Below are positions 47,701-59,700 of a DNA stretch of 64,000 nt, piece by piece. This DNA comes from Molanna angustata. Lineage: Eukaryota > Arthropoda > Insecta > Trichoptera > Molannidae. The notes beneath the pieces were generated by a model that was given only the letters and a program-made list of their open reading frames with translations, made no database searches and was not told the DNA's origin. Made by a program: the position numbers and the translations under genes. Where the stretch lies: positions 28,310,132 to 28,374,131 of the forward strand of contig OY754981.1 in assembly GCA_963576475.1 (NCBI GenBank). Reading direction: 5' to 3'. Positions within the stretch are counted from its first letter, which is position 1; each line of letters begins with the position of its first letter.

Positions 47701-50700
47701 CTCTCATCAAAATATTATTTTTGAAACAACCTTTATTAGAAAATACGTTATTTCATAAAATTGTATTTATATTTACCTACTAACTATATGTTTATTTTAC
47801 AGAATATCTATTATGTACAGTGAAGAGTACAACCATAGTTCCTTCAAGACCGTTCAGTGGTAAGAATTTAAACAATACTATGTATTATTTAAATATTTTA
47901 TTATACATAATATATAAATATCTCAAGATGGCCGTTCAAAAACAGAAATAATAAGTAGGGTTCAACAGGCAAGAATCAACTAAATACTAAAACCACACAT
48001 CTTCAATAGAAACATGGACTATCATCCGGAGACAATCTGGACGTCCGGCTGCCTTCGAAATGTGGTAATACAAGCGCATGGCTAGGGTCCATTCGTCAGA
48101 CCACATTCCAAACGACGTGGTACATCAGCTATCCGGGTCTGCTTGTTACTATCGCTGATGGAATAAGCGGAGGGCAGAAACTATAGAGGTCGCCCTATTA
48201 CGACAGTTATATGGACCAGGCGTTCAGTGATGTGCGCTGTAGCAGCTAACAAGAGGTGAAGAGGCTGGCGGACGACAGGGATATGTGGAGTGTTTGGTGC
48301 AAACCAATCCTAGGATAGTGACCACGAAGAAGATATGAATACAGAATACCTTGCCTAAATAATGAGTGACAAACAATATCATACCGATACAAATAAATAC
48401 ATTCACATCAAGTCCTTGCTAATTGTATATGCAGATAGAACCGAGCGCTTCATTTACATTCATACATTTTCTCATATATTGAATATTATGCAGTAAAGGT
48501 TATTGATGCGGTTGAGTAATGAGATGTGTAATTAAGTGGAAGAGTAGATTGGCCCATTTTATTTGTGTGATCTACCATTACTTTTTAATGAATCACAAAC
48601 GGCAAAATGAAATTATTTTTTGAAAAGTATAAAGATATAAACATTATAGATATTTTTTGTTATTCAGCCAACGTGGCTGAAAAAAATATGAAAAGTATAC
48701 CCAGTTTCCGGAGCTGCTAGTCCTATATTTGATTCCCAGTAGAGTAATTTTGATGACATATTTTGTATAAATTCTATGTTGCGGGTACAATTTTGTTTAT
48801 ACGCAGTGGTTAAAATTAGTACACCTCTATCCTAGCAAACGATCCCGGCTTAATTTACATTCATGCATCGTCTCACAATTGTTCTAGCTTATTAAGATTT
48901 TTTTTTAAATTGATATATACTTGTTTATATATTATGTTTCATTACAGTTCGTTCGGATACAAAGAAAGCTGACAAAGATGGAAGAATGATTGGAATGAGT
49001 ATGAATAACAATTGGTGCAGATTCCAAATTGGTAACATCATGTTAATTTTTTTTTAATTGCATGTTATGTAATACGGACAAAGGAAAGCCTCATTATTGA
49101 CAAATATTCAAACGATGAAGATATTATCGGGTTCAATCCCGGCGATTTCTACCTGGATTTGTTTAATGATGCATATGTCAGAGCAATATCGTAAAATTAA
49201 GAATATCATGAAGTAGTAAATGATTTCATGTCATCCTGGTATTTCATGTTACAAAGTTCTTAATTTCGCACTCACAAGAGCAATAAATAAGCTCTTAATA
49301 CATTTCAAAAATTTATTATACCTTTTTACGAGCGCTGTACAAACCAAAATTTTGGCAAGAATAGGTTGGTTACGTTTGTATGCAGTTATTATTGCGAGTT
49401 GCTTTGCATACCTAATTAATTAATTTACGATATAGCTACGATACATACATAACATCACGTCATGTCCATCACGTCATCACATCATTGGGTATACAGAGAG
49501 TGTATTATAAGTGTCCAAGTGTTAGGAATAAGTATATATCTGGCCACATATTTGTATTCAGATTCGCTTTCTGAGGCGCATTAATTTTTTTTTTTATTAG
49601 CCACACTTAAATTTGTTAAAACCATTAAAGAGTAATTGCATACGACCAGTTCCGAAGCGATCGCGGCTTCTTTAGATGTTGAATTACCTGAGGAAGAACC
49701 GGACGCTTCGAAATCGATCGTATAAAATAAATTCTTAGTGGTTAGAATATAGTAAAATGTATTAAATAAGGCAATCTCTTTCGAACAAATAAACCAACAA
49801 AAATTCAGTGCACATATTGATAATAAAAACAGTCACAATAGTACACGACATACATTATTACAAAATCAGATGTTCACATTTTTTTGTTTCAGAACAAATC
49901 AATCCATCATGGAAACCAGTATGTAAGTATGACTTTTATAATTAAAATAGGTACAATAATTATAATGTTTAAAACAAGAATTAATGACACACTTAAACAA
50001 AACTAGAGCTTGAATCCAATTTCGAAGCTTACCACTCCTGCATCAAGCTTATCTACAAAATGCGATTGGCTCCGAAAACAGTTACGAAAAAGTTAAAAGT
50101 TATTGATAGAAAGTCATAAAGATTTTCTAATGATGTTCCTAACCGGAATTTAATAATTTCGTATTGTACAGCACAATTTTACATCTTAACGACGATCCTC
50201 TATAGTTTACGTTCATTAATAAACATATTTAAAACAATATATAAACACTTAATATGCCAGTCGCGAAAAAAAGATAGGTAGAAAGAGGAAGAAGAGAAGA
50301 TAAAGTAATTAGAGCAGATTTTCACCCAGTATTGGAGAGAAGGCAAACGAAGAAGAAGAAAACACCCTTTTTTCAATCGGATATAGTATGTATATGTTAT
50401 ATTTCTTAGCAATCAATAGTTTCGATGGGTCGATGGCAGAGCGGTTAGCGCGCTGGGTTAGTAATCCAGTGGTCGCGAGTTCGAATCTTGCCTCGACCGA
50501 TTTCGTTCACCTAAAGCACAAACATTTATATGCTTATTTAAGGGAACGTAGGAAGATGTAAATGTACTTGTTTAACAAGGACATATTCATTAAAAAAAAA
50601 AAAAAATAGTCGATTGACAAGTTTTCAATATGTCGATTGACACGGCTTCCAAACTGTAGAATTCCATAATAATTATGAACACATATTATGTATGTGTTCC

Positions 50701-53700
50701 ACAACGAATTTATTAGACTTCGAATTATGACCTCGTAAGCCGAAACGGTCGTCGGAAGTAGGAAGATGAATTGGTTGTGGAATACATATGTGTTCATATT
50801 AATCATAATTATAATAATTGATATTTTTCTTGTTACCAACATCCGATAATTTTTCCCGTTAGATAATTATCTATAATATAAGTTAGATTATTATAATATA
50901 TTAAAGGCAAATACATCATGTTGATTATGATACTCATTTCATTAAAAATATTTTACAAATTTCAGATCTAAGGGGTAGCGATCAAAACAACTACGGCAGA
51001 TCCCAAAATCACTTCTATCCTTCTGGAAGATCAGGAAATAACTTCAATCGTAAGAAACGATATTTTTAATGTTAATTTTTATGATTAAAGATAAATAGAT
51101 GAATTAGGGGAACATACTATAGCTCTCCCAGAAAACAGGAGAGGAAAAGGATGTACACTATCCACGTGGTGGGGTAATATGAATAAGCTCATGAATAAAG
51201 CTAAAATACCAACTCCTACAATACAGGGCCACTCATGACACATTCATAAAAGAAAAAAATATTTAGGAATTGTTGATTTTTTGTTGTAATTTTTTAGTAT
51301 TTTTATATGTGTATTTGTATAATGGCGTGAAGTCGTATATGTTAAAATAAATATCTTGTCTTAATCTTAGAAATGTATAAATCAATACTCAATCATAATC
51401 TACATATTATATTCAATCATACAAATTCGTTAAGATCAAAGTTTAGTATGATTTTTCTTTGTATAAATAAACACAATTGATTAGTTAATTTTAATCTTGA
51501 TGATTTCTAACAACTGAATCTAATCTTAGTCAACTTCTTGAGTAGCCTTGCTTGATAGACTATCCTACCGAAGGATCCGAGTCTACCTTAAGAAGGATAA
51601 AAAAAAGAAAATGATAAATAAAGAAGATAATAAAGGTACATTAGCGAGAACATACTATTCAATAGACTACCTAAACATTTTTTTTTACTATATACTGGTT
51701 ACTGTGATGAAAGATAAAAATTTCTTTAAAACAATTTTACACTTAGCATGCCTAATTTTCATTGCTTTCGATATTTTCATTTTTGTTCTGATTTACCTTG
51801 TTATTCATCGCCGTGTTTTGGATTTACTTAATTGATTTAATTTATATATTTTTTTCTCTTTTCGATTTACATAATTTAAATTGTTTTGTTTGTGCTTTAT
51901 TTTAACTGGAAACTAGTTTAATTTTGATGTTTTGTATAAATGTAGATTTATATTGATTGTTGGATAACTATTTAATTGCAGTATACGAGAGTAGCTTGCA
52001 CTGACAAACTGTTAATACACTTTAGTGTAAAAAAAAATTATAACCAAATGTAAATTTTATAAAGTGATAAATAATTAAAAAAACAATCACGAGAAACCTG
52101 AAAACATGCTCCTTTCAAGGACAAAAAAATACTTAAGATCAAACTAAATTAAATACTTACGGGGAATCATTTGCAACTTGACTATAATATAATCCGAGGA
52201 TTAGCCAGTTTCGGGAATTTAAAACTGGGTAATCGTCGAATTATAGTCTAGTTGTATTAAGTAAGTAAGTATGTATTAAGTATGGCCCATATAGTATCGA
52301 TGAATCTCTATTACAGATTAAACGAATATAATTGTGTCATTATTTATTTAGGTATTATTTGTTAAAGTATAATTTGTTGGGTAGAATCGTGCACTGCGTC
52401 CACTAAGGTCAATATGTGGTCCCATTACTTGCTGGCAGGGTTTCCGGTAACAGTGTCCCTTCAAGTTCCAAGTCTCTTATGCTCGGGACCCAATTTATGA
52501 CATACATATGGACACTAGATCAAATTTCACCGAAAGCTTTTTATACTTTAGTCAAAATATCCAATTTCACCGAAAGATTTAACACTATAGTCAAAATACG
52601 AAGCAATAAATTCTACTTTGATGTTATTTCAGAATTTAGCTTTGTGGTACAATTTTTCCTAATCTAATATGTATAATGAACTGCTCTATCGTTCCTCTTA
52701 GTTTTGACGTTGATTTTTGCAACACTAGTATAAAAGAGTTAACATTAATTTTGTTTTCATTGTTAATTTTGATGTCACATAATTTACACTAAGTACCTAC
52801 ATAAAACAATTTACACATTACAGAAAACTACGCAGATCCATCATACAGTTACAGAAACTATGCACGTAAGTATAATTTAAATAAATACTTGCATACCATT
52901 AAGCTGTTTCTCTGTATGAATCAGGCAGAGACATCTGAATGCCAGACTATACTCTCTTAAAATACTTTTCTTCATTCAGATACATCCATTTATTCTTTTC
53001 ATTCATACTTTTTATTTTTCCATCATTCGTTCCCCCATTTATATGATAAACTATTACTTGGTCGACCTTAACATCTTGTTTATCTCTCATCATCCGTGTG
53101 TACTCGCTTCGTCAGACAATCATCTTCATTATTTCAATGAGGCCAAACCATTTGTTAAATACGTGTATTTTTGAAAATAAATACTTGCATATTTTCCACG
53201 ATTTACAACAATGACGCCCGATATTTAATAAAACCTTTTCATGAGTGTGATTAATTTTGAAGACACTAAGTTTACACTAAGTACATAAAATAATTTAAAC
53301 ATTACATAAAACTACGCAGATCCATCATACAATTACAGAAACTATGCACGTAAGTATAATTAAAATAAATACTTGCTTATTATCAAGCCGTTTCCCTAAG
53401 GTAGAGAGATCCGAATGTACTCTCTTAAAATACTTTTCTTCGTTCAGTATATTAAAAACACCACGCATAATTGTTTTATTTTTTTTTTAAATATTTACTT
53501 ACCAAACATACATTTAAAAAACATGAATTTTATTTAAAAAAATACGCTTAAATTTTGCGAAATCATGACTCTCCCCTATTCCATAGTTTGGAGAGTAAAA
53601 AAAGGTTTGACAATTGTAGGTACACGTACACATTAACAATAGGCGAGAAACAGCAAATACATTTATCTTTTGTGCATATACACATACATTCCATTGACAA

Positions 53701-56700
53701 TATTAAGTTTTTAAGTTTTTGCTCTCCAAAGTGAAGGATAGTTCCTGTGTCATAAAATAAATATCAAAATAACACAAAACATACACAACATAAGAAATAA
53801 TTTCGTTTTTGCAATAAATATATATTTTCAAACTATGATTTTTTTAAATGATTTATAATTTCAGAAAATTCTTATCCATCCTACTCGTCCGCTAATCCTT
53901 CGTACGAAAAAAATGCCAGAGCATTTAACAAATTTTCAAGTAAGTAGGTACATATACATATCTTCATACAACATTCAAATTTATTTTGAGTAACATGCAC
54001 GCACAAATAAATTTTCCGACCACTGATTCAGGTGATTCGTGGAAGACTCGACATCTCGATTGTACATATATAATTTGAGAGATTCTTACGTCTGTAATAT
54101 TTTTTTTCAATCTTTAGTATCACCAACAACCAAAATGTGGTAAAAGAAATACAAAACAACACAAATGTATGTGTAATTTTTTTATTGCTTCCGTGCTATA
54201 TCAAAAAAAAATATATACTACTTTAAAACACTCAACAATTTTGCTTTGATTTCACTTTACTATTCAGAAAAAAATGTATTTGCAGATCATGGTAATCCAT
54301 CATTGATATCTGCAAACCCATCTTTCAATTATGTCAACAAAAACAACAAAAATTTTGCACGTAAGAAAACATTACACAACTTTGATATACCTACATCATA
54401 TGCATACAGAAATAAAATATTTACTTTATAATTATGCACCTCAACAAAAATATTTTTCTTAAAAATATGCACACTTACACATATCCTTTAATTGATAATA
54501 AACATATTACAGTGTTTTTTATTCATGAAATTCTAAATATATATTAAAATTAACAATTTAATTAAATTGTTGTCTTCATTTTTTTATTTGCCGATTTATG
54601 TAGGAATTCAGAAAAAAAAATAATATTTCAGAAAATAATTATTCATCTATGTTATCCAATCCAGTGTTTGGTTACTCAGGCAAAAACTTTAATAATCATG
54701 GGCGTAAGTACACATATTACACAACTTCTTTCAAACAAAATAATATACATCTAACATAAAATATTTCAATAAGTAATTGATACAACCAATGAGATACGAC
54801 ATATTAATAATATACGTGCATTAAATATGAATGATACCTCATTCAATAATATGCGCACCCACATAAAATTCTTCACACAAAATTACCAAGTTTAGATTAT
54901 ATTCAGCTGACCTTATTCATTTCAACTCCATTGATATTCACTAATTTCACTATCACTTACGTAATTCGTAGATTTTTTGTATCAAAAAATAAATATGATT
55001 TCAGAAAATACCGATTCATCAACAAATCCTTTCAATAGTTACTCTGGCAATAACTATAACAATAATTATAATTACAATAGTTTTGCGCGTAAGTACATAT
55101 TACACAACTTTTTCAAAAAAAATATCCCACTGACATAAAATATTTCAATTAGTAATTTATACAAACAATGAGATACGACATATTTATAATACGCGCGCAT
55201 AATATATGAAAGATACCTCATTTATGCACACCCCAATAAAATACTACACACAAAATTACCAATTACAGCTGATCTTATTAATTTCAATCCCATTGATATT
55301 CACTAAATTCTTCAATTCAGTAGCAGCTATCACTTGTGTAATTCACATAGTTTTGAATTAAAAAATAAATATAATTTCAGAAAATGCCGATTCATTTGCA
55401 AATCCTTTCTACAGTAATTCTGGCAGATATTATGATAACAATTACGCACGTTAGTATATTCTTCAATAATAATAAATAAACATAAGATACCAATTCAAAT
55501 GACCACATAAATAATTTGATAATATGCACTTATACATAAAATTATACAATTTTCAGTTATTTTTCTTTTCTTCCAATGCCTTTATTTTCTACTATTGTCA
55601 ATGTTAAAGTTACACCAATACATCAACAGTAGATTATTTTTTTTAAATAAGTTTGTCTATTTCTTGTATTTACATTAAAAATGTATCAATTTCAGAAAAT
55701 GCTTATGCCGATTCATCAGCTAACCCATCTTACAGTTATTCTGGCAGAAACTATTATAATAACAAAAATAATTATGACGCACGTAAGTAAACATGTCTTG
55801 ATTATAACTTTATTTAATACTTTATAAACGATCCGCATAAGTACTAAATATTCCATACTTAAAAATGTACAATAATACAAAACATTGATTTCACAATAAT
55901 TACAACCAAATTATAGTATTTCACTTATTTGAAAACATACACGTATACAGAATATACTTAATTTTCAAGTATGCAAAATTAAAAAAATAATAATAATATT
56001 CACATCTAAATAAAATACAATAATATATCAAAACTCAATATTCTGAACATACGATTTGCACCTAAATAACAATACGATGTACTTAGTATTTATTTACTAT
56101 TTTTATACTTCTTACAAATAAAATATAGAAAATGTGAAATAATTTCAGAAAATGCATTTGCCGATTCAACAGCAAACCCATCCTACAGTTATTCAGGCAG
56201 AAACTATAATAATAATAATTATGCACGTAAGTAAAAAATGTCAAGTATACATTGATTGAATACTTTGTGATAAACTATGTACATATACATAAATACAACA
56301 TATTCTATACTGAAAGTATGCTGAGTCAAATAAAACATTGATTTGATTATTACACCAAAAAATATATTATTTGAAGTATTTGAAAATAAACACGAATTCA
56401 AGAAATACATATTGTAAATAAGTTAAAAAATATAAACAATATCTCACAACTATACATTATGAACATACGAATTGCATTTAACCAATACGACGTACTTAGA
56501 TTTCATTCTTTTTTGTTTTTTTTTTTACAAATAAAATAAAGAAAATGATAATAATAATGACAATGCACGTAAGTAAAAAAAATTCTAAATTAAACCTGCA
56601 TTAAATTCTTCATTATAAATTATGTACATTAAGCATAAAATAATCTGTATTCGAAAGTATGCACCTCAAAATATAACATTTATTTGATAATAATCACAAC

Positions 56701-59700
56701 GAAATGATATTATTTGAAGTATTCAAAAATATACATGTATACAGAAGAAACTTTATTTGTAAATAATATACTTGAAAAAAAAATAACAATATGCACATCT
56801 AAATAAATTACAACAATATCACACAACTGAATATTCTGAACATAAGAATTGACCGAAATACCAATACAACGTACTTAGTTTTCATTTACTTTTATAATAA
56901 TTCTAACAAATCAAAAATATGAAATAATTTCAGAAAATGCATATGCCGATTCAGCAGCAAACCCATCCTACGGTTATTCTGGCAGAAACTATAATAATAA
57001 TAATTATAATGCACGTATGTAAAAAAAATCTAAATTAAATCTGCTATATAAACTGTATTCTTAACTTTGTACATATAAGTACAAAATATTTATATTTGAT
57101 AATTATCCCAGCGAAATGATATTAATTGAAGTATTTGAAAACAAACATGTATACAGAAGTTACTTTATTTGTAAAATATTGTCTTACAACTCAATTTTCT
57201 GAACATACGAACTGTATCTTAATACCAATAAGATGTACCTTCTTAGTTTTCATTTATTATTTGATATTTCTTTTACACAAAAAAAAACAAAGAAAATGTA
57301 TGACAATTTCAGAAAACGCATTTGCCGATTCATCCGCATACTCATCCAACAATTATTATGGCAGAAACTACAATAATTACAATTTTGCACGTAAGTAAAA
57401 AAAATACAAATTAAACCTACATCAAATACAACATTATACACATTGTAGAAATTATTATATATTCGGAGATATAAGAACATTGATTTGATAATAATCCCTA
57501 CGAAATGATAGTATTTGAAAATATGTACGACTACAGAAGATACTTATTAATACGCACACATATAAAACAATATTTTTACAATATGCACATCTAAATAAAA
57601 ATACATCTTACAACTTAATATTCTGAACAGACGAATTTCATCTAAATTCTAATACGGTGTACTAAGTAAACTTTTACTTTTTTTTTGCTCTTTTTTACAA
57701 GTAAAGACATTGTGAAACTATTGCTAATTCATCAGCAAACACATTCTACAGTAATTCTGGTAGAAGCTTCTATAATTTTACCGGTAATATTTTTGCATAC
57801 ATACGCACATTTACACCTGTATTAGAAACTTAAGTACCTACATACTATGCATATCTACAAAGTATACACGATAATATTATATGTCTATTAAAAAACGATT
57901 CGTTTCATAAATAATCACTCTAAAATATAACAAAATTATATTTTAGAACAAATACGTCTTAAGAATATATTTCATTTGTTAATTTATTTATTTATTTTAT
58001 TTATTTATTATATAAAATACAATTTTTCCTTAAATCTAGTAACATTTTTATTTAAATCATAATATATTTAACTTATATTAAGTTACATAATAGTTACCAG
58101 ATATTTTACTATTGTCATAAACTGCCTCACTAGGTAAATCCTGTTCTGAGACAGTGTATAGATGTCTTATTATTTTTCAGTTTTGGTAAATAACTATGGG
58201 AGTATTTTCAGAGTTCAGGTGATTAATTTATTTTTAATATAGTCTCTGCCCTTTTTTTAATCCAAATTTTAATGTCTCGCTTAAATATTTTCAAGTTACT
58301 GTTTTGTCTAAGTGTTAAAGGTAGTTCGTTGTATAATTTGACTCCAAAATACAGGAAATTTCTTTGTCCAAAAGTTGTCTTGAGTCTAGGTATTAGGATT
58401 TTAGCCTGTTCGGTCTGTCTAGTTGGTCTAGATGTTTGCGTAGAGTCAAGTTTGTCTATGTTTTTATATATGTATGTACAAGCGTTCTTTGCATATAATT
58501 GTGATATGTTTAGTATATTAAAGTCGGTAAATAATGCGTCGGATGGAGTGCGGATTGGTACCTTGTAGATTATCTTTAATACGGATTTTTGTAGTTTTAT
58601 CAAAGGATCTATTGTAACATACAAATTAATATAATAATATAAGAAGAAGACAAATATATTAATAATATATTAATATACAAATCAATTAAATAAAAAATAT
58701 TTGTTTAGATTATGCACAACTTCATAACGTACAACAATTTGATGTTAAGAATACACAGATTACAATTTCAGAGGTTTTGATTTTTGCTAACCGATGTATT
58801 CCTTCTTTGTTTGATAAAAAAATAATTAAAACAATTTCAGAAAATGCATATCCCACGGATTCATCTGCAGACGCATCATACAGTTTTTCTGGTAGAAGCT
58901 TTAATAATAATTTTGCACGTAAGTAATCATCTTGAATGTACCACATCTAAATAAAATACCTTATTTGATATTTACACATTAATTAAAGATACTTTATTTA
59001 ATAACATATATCACATATAATAAAAATATTGCCATTGATAATATGCACACCTACATAAAGAACTACATTAATAAGAAAAAAATTCTAAATCAACGGAAAT
59101 TATTAAAAAACCATAATAACTCGAAATACGCATACCACCAAACCGTTTCCCTATTTGGGATAGGTATAGAGAACCGAACGCCACTTTCATCTTTTCGCTT
59201 CATAAGCATCCATGTATCGCTTCACGTATATGCTCTTCTTTTATTCTTACATAGTACATTCCCATATTTTAAAACCCGATATGATCGAACTTTTTTTCGT
59301 TATTTCTGATGCTATGAACGTTAATCTTTTAAAACCCGATATGATCGAACTTTTTTTCGTTATTTCTGATGCTTTGAACGTTAATCTTTTAAAACCCGAT
59401 ATGATCGAACTTTTTTTCGTTATTTCTGATGCTATGAACGTTAATCTTTTAAAACCCGATATGATCGAACTTTTTTTCGTTATTTCTGATGCTATGAACG
59501 TTAATCTTTTAAAACCCGATATGATCGAACTTTTTTTCGTTATTTCTGATGCTATGAACGTTAATCTTTTAAAACCCGATATGATCGAACTTTTTTTCGT
59601 TATTTCTGATGCTAGGAATGTAATTATTGATATCCTGGATTTTATTTACGAAAACGAAAACAAGGTAATTTAAAAAAAAATTATAATATTTAAAATATTT

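Noticed and set aside
50428..50498. Candidate tRNA-Thr (AGT) gene
   Set aside because: Acceptor stem imperfect, and the same head plus a non-tRNA body and A-tail occurs at three places, so it is a SINE.
51548..51835. 95-codon ORF in gene B intron 7 with a hydrophobic end
   Set aside because: Non-ATG start; the hydrophobicity follows from T-rich DNA; no splice sites fit the gene B phase.
57126..57398. 90-codon ORF covering gene B exon 17
   Set aside because: Read-through of the intron into the exon; the intron part lacks the repeat pattern and a TTTCAG acceptor marks the true exon start.
59212..59673. 153-codon ORF with six LLKPDMIELFFVISDAMNVN repeats
   Set aside because: Lies in a gene B intron, begins in a LINE fragment, and stays open only because the DNA repeat is 60 bp; copies are near identical at all codon positions.
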